Shown here piece by piece: positions 1 to 7,420 of a stretch of DNA of 18,829 bases. Each line of letters starts with the position of its first letter. Within the stretch, counting starts at the first letter, position 1. The translations under genes and the position numbers were made by a program. The stretch is taken from contig CAZSNT010000185.1 of assembly GCA_964607765.1 (NCBI GenBank), positions 1-18,829 of the forward strand, read 5' to 3'. The stretch comes from CAZSNT01 sp964607765. Its GTDB lineage: Bacteria > Verrucomicrobiota > Lentisphaeria > Oligosphaerales > JABHEG01. The notes under the pieces are model-generated. The model saw only the letters and a program-made list of their open reading frames with translations, searched no databases and was not told where the DNA came from.

Positions 1-45
1 GTTCTGACTGCCCGCCGCACGGTCACGCTGGTACTGTCCGCAAGA

Positions 46-128
46 GATTAGGGCAGAAGAATAGGGGGAAAGACTAGGGTTTGGGAGGGTGTGCCCCTGG
101 TCTTTCGCCCTAATCCTTCGCCCTAATC
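46..128. repeat. Imperfect long inverted repeat built from ~13-nt units
   Basis: The arm at 46-79 pairs with 95-128 around a loop of about 15 nt. Roughly 28 of 34 positions are complementary by eye, including perfect blocks at both the outer and inner parts (GATTAGGGC, GAAAGAC, AGGG). Each arm is itself repetitive: TCGCCCTAATC occurs at 105-115 and 118-128, a 13-nt period. The purine-rich strand is made of degenerate ATTAGGG and GCGAAAG blocks. It could be a transcript hairpin or a decayed tandem repeat. Its function is unknown. Confidence 0.65.
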
Positions 129-190
129 GTTGGGGCGGTCCGATGGAACGCAGCAGAAGTCCACCGATGGGAGAAAGTCAATAGCATTGT

Positions 191-202
191 CCCCCCCCCC
201 CC
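191..202. repeat. C12 homopolymer run
   Basis: Twelve consecutive C residues directly abut the left REP-like unit. Runs this long slip during replication and are also prone to sequencing error. No reading frame depends on this one. Confidence 0.8.
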
Positions 203-203
203 G

Positions 204-309
204 CGTAGCCCGGGTCTCCCGACCCGGGTGTCTTGGCTGGCGGCACATCAGGGGCAGGCGCGAGCGAGCCCTTACGAGACTGGGACAGTCCCGAATGGCG
301 TCAAGATAA
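204..309 (+). repeat. REP-like palindromic unit, left copy of an inverted pair
   Basis: Positions 204-228 are the exact reverse complement of 526-550 (25 of 25 nt). Within the block, CCCGGGTC (209-216) and GACCCGGG (221-228) form an 8-bp hairpin with a 4-nt loop. A second conserved block, 278-309, matches the reverse complement of 457-488 at 31 of 32 positions and contains the palindrome GGGACAGTCCC (282-292). The 49 nt between the blocks are not conserved in the other copy. Conserved palindromic blocks with divergent spacers in an extragenic site resemble REP/BIME elements. No RAYT transposase is visible. Confidence 0.7.
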
Positions 310-324
310 TGGGCAAAAACGACC

Positions 325-345
325 CCCACGGACTTGTGCCGTGGG
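325..345. repeat. Perfect 7-bp hairpin between the REP-like units
   Basis: CCCACGG (325-331) pairs with CCGTGGG (339-345) around a 7-nt loop. No U-tract follows on either strand, so it is not a classical terminator. Confidence 0.5.
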
Positions 346-413
346 TGAGCGAGATTGGTCCCGCGGACGAGAGGGGGTGTGGGCAGTCAGCGAGCGTAGT
401 TCCCAAATCGGTT

Positions 414-439
414 CTCCACCGGCGCGGGGGCCGGTGGGG
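414..439. repeat. GC-rich hairpin between the REP-like units
   Basis: CCACCGGC (416-423) pairs perfectly with GCCGGTGG (430-437) around a 6-nt loop. A wobble pair at 415/438 and a C-G pair at 414/439 extend the stem. No T-tract is present. Confidence 0.5.
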
Positions 440-456
440 TTCCCGCTTTCTCGCGC

Positions 457-550
457 TTATCTTGACGCCATTCGGGACAGTCCCAGTCTGCCGTCCCAGG
501 CACGATACACCCCACGCCAGGCCCCCCCGGGTCGGGAGACCCGGGCTACG
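457..550 (-). repeat. REP-like palindromic unit, right copy of an inverted pair
   Basis: This is the inverted partner of the unit at 204-309. Block 526-550 is the exact reverse complement of 204-228, and block 457-488 is the near-exact reverse complement of 278-309. The only mismatch is the central base of the GGGACAGTCCC palindrome, which reads the same on the plus strand in both copies (474-484 here). The inter-block spacer is 37 nt, against 49 nt in the left copy. The unit ends 46 nt before the end of the AICAR transformylase gene. Confidence 0.7.
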
Positions 551-578
551 TTACCGAGACAGCCCCCTACGTGAGGTC

Positions 579-595
579 CGGGAGCTGCCGTCCCG
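579..595 (-). terminator. Possible weak hairpin after the AICAR transformylase gene
   Basis: A 5-bp stem (579-583 with 591-595) with a 7-nt loop lies 2 nt beyond the stop codon in the direction of transcription. There is no U-tract, so it is a weak candidate for ending the six-gene minus-strand transcript. Confidence 0.25.
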
Positions 596-596
596 A

Positions 597-1718
597 TCAG
601 TGATGGGAGAAAATCCGCTCGGGCGCATGGAACAGCGCCACGCCCAGTTCGTTGGCTCTGGCAATGACTTTGGCGTCGGCGATGGAGCCGGACGGAGCCA
701 CGATCGCCGTCACCCCGGCTTCCGCAGCGACCTCCACGGCGTCCGGGAAGGGGAAGAAGCCGTCCGAGGCCATGGCCGCGCCGTCGATCGTCTCCGGTCC
801 GGTGTATTTGTTCTGGAATTTCCAGACCGCCTGCTCAACAGCGCCGACCCGATCCTGCTCGCCCGTGCCGACGGCCAGGGCCCCACCGTTCTTCACGATG
901 ATCACACCATTGGACCGTACGTTGATATTGATGTACCAGGCGGTGAGCAGATCCTGCAGCTGCTGGTCGGTGACCGGGACCTCGCTGCGAACGTCGCCAA
1001 TCGTCTTGCTGGACCCGGCCGCGACCTTCAGGTCGTCGGCACTGCGCACGTGCGTGAGTAAGGGATCGGCTACCACAATAGAGCCGTCTGCCAAAACCTT
1101 CATCGTGCGGTAACCGGTCACGTCGTCTCCTACGTACTTAGGCAGGGCGCCGAGGTCGGCGCAGCGCAGGATGCGGATGTGTTTGTTCAGCTTGTAGGTT
1201 TCGCCGTCGTTGAACACGGCGAGGGCCTCGTCGGCGATTTCCGGTGCCACCACGCACTCGACAAAGCTGGCCATTATCTCTTTGGCGGTGTCAACGTCGA
1301 CCGGCACGTTGAAGGCGACCACGCTGCCGAACGCAGCACGCGCGTCGCAGTCGCGTGCCTTGCGATAGACGTCAACCAGGGCATCCCCCGGAGCGGCTAC
1401 GGCCGCGCCGCTGGGGTTGACGTGTTTCATGCAGGCGCAGGCGGGGATGTCGAAGAACTTGCAGATATTCAGAGCGTAGCTGAGGTCTTCCAGGTTCGTC
1501 TGCGACAGCCCGCTTTTGCCCGTCTTCAGGATCTCGAGATCGCCGATGAGGGCAGGGCGGCCCACGGGCTTGTACAGCGCAGCTGTCTGATGCGGATTGG
1601 TGCCGTAGCGCAGGTCGTCGGCCTTACAGTATTCCGCACCCATGACGCTGATGGTGTCGGGGTGATCCCCGACGTTGCGTGACAGATAGGTGGACCGCGA
1701 CATCTTCTTCTCAGTCAT
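597..1718 (-). CDS. purH: Stand-alone AICAR transformylase (C-terminal domain of PurH), IMP cyclohydrolase half absent
   Basis: It transfers a formyl group from 10-formyl-THF to AICAR to give FAICAR, the penultimate step of de novo purine synthesis in the cytoplasm. The 373-residue protein begins near the domain motif LRYGTNPHQ (36-44). It has the catalytic Lys-His in MKHVNPSGAA (K98, H99) and ends with FFPFPD and a tail of the form APSGS-x-AD...ELG...RIFSHH, which recalls the end of animal ATIC. Bifunctional PurH is over 500 residues; the N-terminal IMP cyclohydrolase domain of about 200 residues is missing and does not lie immediately upstream. The ATG at 1718 is chosen because an AGGAGAG ribosome site lies 8 nt upstream; an in-frame ATG at 1838 overlaps the preceding gene. 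It is the last gene of the operon, 98 nt after the ABC exporter. Confidence 0.9.
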   Translation of the reverse strand: MTEKKMSRSTYLSRNVGDHPDTISVMGAEYCKADDLRYGTNPHQTAALYKPVGRPALIGDLEILKTGKSGLSQTNLEDLSYALNICKFFDIPACACMKHVNPSGAAVAAPGDALVDVYRKARDCDARAAFGSVVAFNVPVDVDTAKEIMASFVECVVAPEIADEALAVFNDGETYKLNKHIRILRCADLGALPKYVGDDVTGYRTMKVLADGSIVVADPLLTHVRSADDLKVAAGSSKTIGDVRSEVPVTDQQLQDLLTAWYININVRSNGVIIVKNGGALAVGTGEQDRVGAVEQAVWKFQNKYTGPETIDGAAMASDGFFPFPDAVEVAAEAGVTAIVAPSGSIADAKVIARANELGVALFHAPERIFSHH

Positions 1719-1816
1719 TGCTCGTTCTCTCCTGCTGCCCTTACACTGTGTCGTGTGACGTTTCTGTGGCTCGCCGCCCGCAGTCTCGAGGCGGCCGGCG
1801 GCTGATGGATTGTCGA

Positions 1817-3709
1817 TCAGGAAAACTGCATGTCGCACAGGCGGCGGTATGTGCCGCCGGCCGCGTAGAGCTCATCGTGCGTGCCACGTTCCGCGATGCG
1901 GCCGCGGTTGAGCACACAGATCAGGTCCGCGTGCTTGATCGTGCTCAGGCGGTGCGCGATGACGAATACAGTGCGGTCTTCCATCACGCGGTTGATCGCT
2001 TCCTGCACAAGCTGCTCGGTTACGCTGTCCAAGGCGCTGGTTGCTTCGTCAAGAATGAGGATGGGCGGGTTCTTCAGGATCGCTCGCGCGATGGAAACAC
2101 GCTGGCGCTGGCCACCGCTCAGAACAAAACCTTTCTCTCCGACAACGCGCTCATACCCTTCGGTTTCTTCCATGATGAACTGATGGGCGTTCGCTTCTCG
2201 TGCAGCACCGACAATGGCCTCCCGGTCTGCATCCCGCGTGCCGTAGCTGATGTTGTCCGCAATGGTCTCATTGAACAGGATCGTCTCCTGCGTCACCACG
2301 CCTATGAGGCGGCGCAGAGAGGTAATCTGCAGGTCGCGCAGGTCGTGGCCGTCCAGTAGAATCCGGCCTTGCGTCGGGTCGTAGAAACGTGCCAGGAGGT
2401 TCGCCACCGTGGTCTTGCCGGAGCCTGTTTCGCCGACCAGCGCCACGACGCTGCCTTTGGGGATGGTGATGGAGATGTCGTCGAGGACCTGTGTGCCGTC
2501 GCTGTCGTAGGCGAAGCTGACGCTGTCCAGAACAATGCGGTCTCGGAAGTCCTCCACAGCGACTGCATCGTCGGACTCGGGGATGCTGGTGTCGATGTCG
2601 AGTATTTCGAAGATACGGTCCGCGGCGGCTACGGAGCGCTGAACATTGACATTGATCTTCGCCAGTTGTTTCACGGGCCGATACACGAACACGGCCGCCG
2701 CGCCGAGAGGCAGGATCTGGTGCAGGTGCACGCCTCTGAGCCGGCACATCACCAGGAACGCACAGAGCGCTGTCACGGCAACCAGCTCCATCAGCGGCGT
2801 CATGAGAATCTCTGCTCTCAGCGCGCGAATCACCTGGCCGAAGTAGCGTTCGTTCATCGTCTGGAAACGCAGGGCTTCTTCCTCCTCCATGTTATACGCC
2901 TTCACGACCCGGATCCCCGTGAAGTTCTCCTGCATTCTCGAGACCAATACGGAGATGCGCTCGAGGGCGGAGCGAGCGTAGCGCTTCACGATGCGGCCAA
3001 GGACCATGATGGGGCAGATACACAGGGGGAACAGCAGGAACAGCCCGACCACCAGCCCCCCGAGGTCATTGCTCAACGCCGTGGTGACGATGAATGCGCT
3101 TGCCGCAATGATCTCGATGGGAGCCCTGGCCAGGTCGGCCACCGTGCCGGAGATCGCCGCTTCGATGAGGGCCGTGTCGTAGGTGCAGCGGCTGATCAGC
3201 TGCCCGGTGTCGCTCTTGCCGAAGAACGTGAGGGATTGCTTCTGCAGACAGGCGAACAAGGCGTTGCGCAGGTCAAGCACGACGCGGGCACCCACCCAGC
3301 GCAGGCAGTAGTGGTTGACATACACGGCGGCAGCCTTGATCAGACAGAATCCGACCAGACCACACGCGGCCAGGATCATGAACTCCCACGTCATCCTGCC
3401 GCTCTCGTCGGTCACCGCGACGCCGTAACGCGCCGCAACTCGCCTGAGCATGTCCACCCGCTCGTCAGCTTCCCCGTCCGGCAGTGTCACGGGTGTTTCG
3501 GTCTGCGCCGGGCGCGGCTCGTCCACGTGCTCCTGACCCGGTCGCGCCGATGACTCGAACGGCTCGATCAGGTACGGCAGGAACTTCAGGATCCCAAAGA
3601 GGGACCCGCCGGCCAGGAAGCCCGCGACCAGTCCGATGGCCATCTTGCCCGTGTAAGGCCGGGTGAACGTGACCAGCAACCTCTTGAAGGTCTTGACGGA
3701 GCTGTTCAT
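1817..3709 (-). CDS. MsbA-like ABC transporter, fused permease/ATPase (probable lipid exporter)
   Basis: This is a half-transporter of the type IV exporter fold, expected to dimerise in the inner membrane and flip a lipid or lipid-linked substrate such as lipid A. A first membrane helix lies at about 24-46 and five more fill the region to about residue 330. The nucleotide-binding domain has Walker A GETGSGKTT (426-434), a Q-loop Gln near 474, the signature LSGGQ (530-534), Walker B ILILDE (550-555) followed by ATSALD, and the switch His near 586 in IAHRLSTI. All are intact. At 630 residues it is about 50 longer than E. coli MsbA. The extra length is mostly an acidic, Pro-rich loop (about 50-110) between helices 1 and 2. 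It starts 15 nt after the aminotransferase stop, so translation is probably coupled. Its position near lptD favours lipid A-core export, but drug or glycan export cannot be excluded. Confidence 0.88.
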   Translation of the reverse strand: MNSSVKTFKRLLVTFTRPYTGKMAIGLVAGFLAGGSLFGILKFLPYLIEPFESSARPGQEHVDEPRPAQTETPVTLPDGEADERVDMLRRVAARYGVAVTDESGRMTWEFMILAACGLVGFCLIKAAAVYVNHYCLRWVGARVVLDLRNALFACLQKQSLTFFGKSDTGQLISRCTYDTALIEAAISGTVADLARAPIEIIAASAFIVTTALSNDLGGLVVGLFLLFPLCICPIMVLGRIVKRYARSALERISVLVSRMQENFTGIRVVKAYNMEEEEALRFQTMNERYFGQVIRALRAEILMTPLMELVAVTALCAFLVMCRLRGVHLHQILPLGAAAVFVYRPVKQLAKINVNVQRSVAAADRIFEILDIDTSIPESDDAVAVEDFRDRIVLDSVSFAYDSDGTQVLDDISITIPKGSVVALVGETGSGKTTVANLLARFYDPTQGRILLDGHDLRDLQITSLRRLIGVVTQETILFNETIADNISYGTRDADREAIVGAAREANAHQFIMEETEGYERVVGEKGFVLSGGQRQRVSIARAILKNPPILILDEATSALDSVTEQLVQEAINRVMEDRTVFVIAHRLSTIKHADLICVLNRGRIAERGTHDELYAAGGTYRRLCDMQFS

Positions 3710-3724
3710 GCAGGGCTGACGGTC

Positions 3725-4849
3725 CTACGCTTTCAGCAGTTTGCAGATGGTCGCCACGACATATTCGCGCTGCGCATTGGTCGATTCGGGATAGATGGGA
3801 AGTGCCAGGCTCTCTTTGGCGGCCTGCTCGGCGTTGGGCAGGGCGCCCTCGGCGTAACCCAGCGCTGCAAAGCACTTCTGCAGGTGCAAAGGCACCGGAT
3901 AGTACACCTCACACCCCACCCCGGCGGCCTTCAGCCCGTCCCAAACCGCGTCCCGCTGCTGTTCCGGGAGACGGATGCAGAACTGGTTGTAGATGTGGCG
4001 CGTCGAGCTGGCAGCTTCCATCGGCAGGCGCACCAGATCGCGGACGGCGCTGGCCTGGAACAGTTCCCGGTAGTGCGCTGCATTCTGCTGACGCTGTTCG
4101 CTCCAGGAATCCAGATGCGGCAGCTTCACAGACAGCACGGCAGCCTGAAGGGCGTCCAAGCGGAAATTGCCGCCGATGTAAGAGTGGTAGTACTTTGGAT
4201 TGGATCCGTGGTTGCGGTACGTGGTCAGCCGCTCCAGTCGCTCGGCGTCGCGCGTGACCACCATGCCGCCGTCCCCGAAGCCGCCGAGGTTCTTGCTGGG
4301 GAAGAACGAGAAGCACCCGTAGTGGCCCATGCTGCCGGCGGCCCGGCCGCAGTACTGTGAGCCAATGGCCTGCGCGGCATCCTCAATGACCAGCAGACCG
4401 TGCCGTTCGGCACTGTCCAGGATAGGAGTCATCTCGGCTGTCTGGCCGTAAAGATGGACCGGAATGATGGCCTTTGTCCGGGCCGTGACAGCCTGCTCGA
4501 TCAGGGCGGGATCGATGTTGAATGTGTCGGGGTCGATGTCGACAAACACCGGTGTAGCGCCAACCCGGGAGATGGCCCCCGCGGTGGCGAAGAACGTATA
4601 GGGCGTGGTGATGACCTCGTCGCCCGCCCCGACTCCCTCAGCCATCAGCGCGATCAGCAGCGCATCGGAGCCGGACGACACGCCGCAGGCCGATGCCACG
4701 CCGCAGTATGCCGCCACCATGGCCTCGAACTCCACTACCCGCGGGCCCAGTATGAAATACTGAGAGTCGCATACCTCGTCGATGACTGCCCGGATGTCCT
4801 CGCGGATGGCAGCGTACTGCGCCTTGAGATCAAGCAGAGGAACCTGCAT
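3725..4849 (-). CDS. DegT/DnrJ/EryC1/StrS-family PLP-dependent sugar aminotransferase
   Basis: These enzymes transfer an amino group, usually from glutamate, to a keto group on a nucleotide sugar, making amino sugars for LPS or secondary glycans. The 374-residue length is typical. Family marks are LDLKAQY near the N terminus, FILGPRVVEFE (32-42), SSGSDALLIAL (58-68), the cofactor Asp in IEDAAQ (D157), and the Schiff-base lysine in FFPSKNLGGFGDGG (K186). The start at 4849 has a strong AGGAGG site 9 nt upstream. The nearest familiar relatives I recall are WbpE-type 3-aminotransferases of UDP-sugars, but the exact substrate cannot be read from the sequence. It lies between lptD and the MsbA-like exporter, which points to an LPS sugar, possibly a lipid A precursor as for GnnB. 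Confidence 0.9.
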   Translation of the reverse strand: MQVPLLDLKAQYAAIREDIRAVIDEVCDSQYFILGPRVVEFEAMVAAYCGVASACGVSSGSDALLIALMAEGVGAGDEVITTPYTFFATAGAISRVGATPVFVDIDPDTFNIDPALIEQAVTARTKAIIPVHLYGQTAEMTPILDSAERHGLLVIEDAAQAIGSQYCGRAAGSMGHYGCFSFFPSKNLGGFGDGGMVVTRDAERLERLTTYRNHGSNPKYYHSYIGGNFRLDALQAAVLSVKLPHLDSWSEQRQQNAAHYRELFQASAVRDLVRLPMEAASSTRHIYNQFCIRLPEQQRDAVWDGLKAAGVGCEVYYPVPLHLQKCFAALGYAEGALPNAEQAAKESLALPIYPESTNAQREYVVATICKLLKA

Positions 4850-4956
4850 TGGGGATAGCCTCCTGGTAAGCCATGGTTGCCCTCGAGGTCGCTGCCGCCG
4901 ACCGGGGCTGCCGAAGCCCGGCGCGGCATGTCGCGGATCTCCGCGCTGCAGCCACC

Positions 4957-7248
4957 TCAGAAATTCGTGTCGAATCGGACCTTCGGGAACGCTTTCAGGT
5001 AGAACAGCAGCATGACCCGCAGATCATCACTGACTTCCTCAATCCGGAGCGCGCCTACCCAGCAGTGAAGGTCACGCGTCAGTTCGTAGAGCTGCCGTAC
5101 GAGGTCGCTTTCTTCGATGTCGTACTCGAAACGGACCTGCCCGGCGAGCCTGGGGTTGAATACGTACTCCAGCCCGACCGTGGCGTAGTGGCTCTTCTCG
5201 AAGCGGCGCGCCAGCAGCGTGCTCTCCCCCGCAAAATCATCGAGCGAGCTCCCCATCGAGTACGTGGCCCGTGCCTCGTAACGCCTGCGGTACAGGTAGG
5301 ACAGGAGCAGCCGGTAACGTTCCCGATCACCGAGCGCGACGCCCACCTCACTGCGGTTCAGCTGACTCGCGCCCAGGTCACCTACCTGTGCGCTCCACAG
5401 CTCCAGCGCACGATGGGGGCGCAGCTCGGCCCGGGCACCAACATTGCCCATGTGGTGGTAGTCACGCTCTTTGGCAAAGTGCAGATCGGCGTACGTGCTC
5501 AGTCGCGCCAGAGTGTGGATCTTCCCGCTTCGGCGCGTCTGCAGTCGCTGGTCCACTCCGAGGCGCACAAAATGCTGCTCGAGGAGCCGATCGACCGGAT
5601 CGAAGAAGTAGAGATACTCGCGCTCTTCCGACGGTTTCGGCGCGTACGTGTAGTTGGCATACGGCACCACCACGTGGCGCAGGCCGTCAATGCCCAGCCT
5701 CGGTTGCTTGGCGTCCGGCCAGACCCGGAGCAGTTTGGTTCTGGCCTCGAGCCCTATCTCGCCGGCGAACCGGAGCCTGGCCCCGCCGTCGTCGTCGTAG
5801 TTGATCACGGCGGTCCGCGAGTAGGGATCGTCGGAGTCGTCGGCCTCCATCAGGTTGTACAGATCGTCCGGCTCCAGCGCCCGATCGCTGCTCTTCTCGT
5901 AATACGTCAGCCGCAGCCCCGCGCGCGGCACCACCTCGAACATCCCTCCGACACTGAATGGCCGGTACAGCATGTGCAGTGAGTCGATGCGCCAGGAATC
6001 ATAGTCGTGCGGCGGCGCCAGGTTGTTGGGGCGGGCCTCGTCGAAGTCGCGCCACTTCATGTCGTACCGACCCGCGCGCGTGCCGCCCTGGTAATACAAC
6101 CCGACCATGTCAAGCGGCTGTCGGGGCAGCTCGAGCCGCAGCTCCGGCAGCACCTCGGACACGGAGTAAAAATCGTTCAGGCGCGGCCGCGCACGCAGCG
6201 ACACGGCGTAGCGTTCCTTCTCATAGGTCAGGTCGGCAAAGGAGCGGGCCTGCCGCTCGTGCCGGTAATCGCGGCGGAACCAGTCTTCGAGCATGTCGAC
6301 GTCGTTCATCGCATCCACACGCAGACGCAGCGACAGGTCGTCAGTCAGCGCCTGGGAGTGCAGTGCGCGGATGCGGTACCGGTCGTCCTCCACGCGGAAG
6401 CGCCGGTTGTGGTCCGGCGTCGTCTCCGGCGGATCGTGGTCTTCCATGCCGTAGACCAGAATGTCCGTGCTGTACCGCTCACCTTCCAGCCGTGTACGGT
6501 TCCCGAGCGCGACGCCGTTCTTGCTGCGCAGATCCAGCATGAACTTTGTGCGCGTGCTGTCCGCAAGCCGCCATTCCCGCGCGAGCAGCACGTACGGGCC
6601 CCAGTCACTGTCATAGCCGGGCTTGATCTCGATGTTGCCGGTCGCCGCGTCTGTGTCACCGTAGATGACGGGCAGATAGAAAACCGGGACTCGGCCGATC
6701 CGGTAGCAGGCGTTCGTGGCCTTGAACCTGCCGTCCGCATGGTAAACAACGCGACGGGCCGAGATGGAGTAGTGCGGCCGTTCCGTCCTGTCACACGTGG
6801 TCAGCTGTACGTCGGTCAGCTCAGCACTGCCGTCCTGGTGGTGCGCACCCGTGCCGCCGTGCACGTGCCAGACGCCTATCACAGCGCGGTATTCCCCGAA
6901 GGAGAATTCCTTGGTCTGGAAGTTGCCCGTGATGGCATCCCCCTGCCACTCGTAGCCCTCGTGCCCAAACACCACGTTACCCCGGGCGGCGACCTCGCCA
7001 GTGTTGCGGTCCAGCTCCACGCGGTCCGCCTCGAGCTTCAGGCCGGCGTGGCGAATTCGTACGTTCCCTTCCCCGATGAGCTGCCCGGTTTCCGGGTGCA
7101 CGACAACGTCGTCAGCCTGCACGTCGAGCCGCTCGCTGCGGAGAGGCGTGGACGGCGCCTGTGCCCACACCGCGCACACGGGTAGAAGCCAGCCCAGTCC
7201 GAGTACCACAATTCGAAGAGCGTGAAGCCGATCGCTTCTGGTTTGCAT
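4957..7248 (-). CDS. lptD: LPS-assembly protein LptD (OstA family) outer-membrane beta-barrel
   Basis: LptD is the outer-membrane translocon that inserts LPS into the outer leaflet, working with the lipoprotein LptE and receiving LPS from LptA. The 763-residue precursor is close to the 784 of E. coli. A Sec signal peptide occupies residues 1-29, with likely cleavage after AVWA. An OstA/LptA-like jellyroll follows at about 38-150 (motifs IGEGNVRIRHAG and RGNVVFGHEGYEW). The barrel runs to a C-terminal Phe (VRFDTNF), the usual barrel-assembly signal. The mature chain has three cysteines that I located (C152, C181, C729), so one disulfide between the N-terminal region and the barrel is possible, against two in E. 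coli. The start has a GAGGA site 8 nt upstream. A gap of 172 nt follows mutL and may hold its own promoter. Confidence 0.93.
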   Translation of the reverse strand: MQTRSDRLHALRIVVLGLGWLLPVCAVWAQAPSTPLRSERLDVQADDVVVHPETGQLIGEGNVRIRHAGLKLEADRVELDRNTGEVAARGNVVFGHEGYEWQGDAITGNFQTKEFSFGEYRAVIGVWHVHGGTGAHHQDGSAELTDVQLTTCDRTERPHYSISARRVVYHADGRFKATNACYRIGRVPVFYLPVIYGDTDAATGNIEIKPGYDSDWGPYVLLAREWRLADSTRTKFMLDLRSKNGVALGNRTRLEGERYSTDILVYGMEDHDPPETTPDHNRRFRVEDDRYRIRALHSQALTDDLSLRLRVDAMNDVDMLEDWFRRDYRHERQARSFADLTYEKERYAVSLRARPRLNDFYSVSEVLPELRLELPRQPLDMVGLYYQGGTRAGRYDMKWRDFDEARPNNLAPPHDYDSWRIDSLHMLYRPFSVGGMFEVVPRAGLRLTYYEKSSDRALEPDDLYNLMEADDSDDPYSRTAVINYDDDGGARLRFAGEIGLEARTKLLRVWPDAKQPRLGIDGLRHVVVPYANYTYAPKPSEEREYLYFFDPVDRLLEQHFVRLGVDQRLQTRRSGKIHTLARLSTYADLHFAKERDYHHMGNVGARAELRPHRALELWSAQVGDLGASQLNRSEVGVALGDRERYRLLLSYLYRRRYEARATYSMGSSLDDFAGESTLLARRFEKSHYATVGLEYVFNPRLAGQVRFEYDIEESDLVRQLYELTRDLHCWVGALRIEEVSDDLRVMLLFYLKAFPKVRFDTNF

Positions 7249-7281
7249 TCGCCAGTCCTCGCCACAGTCCTAAAATGGCGT

Positions 7282-7310
7282 AACATACCGTGTGAAGCAC
7301 AGCCAGTCTA
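7282..7310 (-). promoter_or_regulatory. Candidate internal promoter upstream of lptD
   Basis: On the minus strand, TAGACT (7305-7310) and TATGTT (7282-7287) are separated by 17 nt and lie about 35 nt before the lptD start. The matches to TTGACA and TATAAT are only moderate. Confidence 0.3.
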
Positions 7311-7371
7311 CCAGTCGAAAAGGGCCGCGACGGTGCTCGTATCGGCCCACGGAGAGCATCACATGGGGGTA

Positions 7372-7380
7372 GGGGGGGGG
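7372..7380. repeat. G9 run in the mutL-lptD gap
   Basis: Nine consecutive G residues lie about 62 nt upstream of the candidate lptD -35 element and about 124 nt upstream of the start codon. A GGGGG block lies just before it (ATGGGGGTA). Confidence 0.75.
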
Positions 7381-7420
7381 CTGGGCAGCGCGGTCGCGCG
7401 CGCCGGGGCGCAGGCTTCGG

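Larger units (their letters stand above)
1..596. other. Gene-free, repeat-rich region downstream of the AICAR transformylase gene
   Basis: No convincing gene lies here. The open frames that cross it have no family resemblance and are partly translations of the inverted repeats themselves. It holds an imperfect long palindrome (46-128), a C12 run (191-202), a pair of inverted REP-like units (204-309 and 457-550) and two perfect hairpins between them (325-345 and 414-439). It lies beyond the 3' end of the minus-strand operon, so it may end or process that transcript, but no U-rich intrinsic terminator was found. The window edge hides whatever gene lies to the left. Confidence 0.7.

Noticed and set aside
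282..292. GGGACAGTCCC as a repressor operator
   Set aside because: It occurs only inside the two inverted repeat blocks, away from any promoter.
204..550. A 347-bp MITE with 25-bp terminal inverted repeats
   Set aside because: No target-site duplication flanks it, the terminal blocks are themselves palindromes, and the interior does not look like a transposase remnant. An inverted pair of REP-like units fits better.
228..1061. Long plus-strand open frame running across the AICAR transformylase gene
   Set aside because: It is antisense to a clearly conserved gene, its product has no family resemblance, and it begins inside a repeat.
2369..3553. Plus-strand open frame of 394 codons opposite the ABC transporter
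   Set aside because: Composition is that of an antisense shadow (rich in His, Arg, Gln and Asp) and the minus-strand frame has all ABC motifs.
6007..7185. Plus-strand open frames opposite lptD, also 4873-5982
   Set aside because: Antisense shadows in G+C-rich DNA; LptD on the other strand has a signal peptide, family motifs and a C-terminal Phe.
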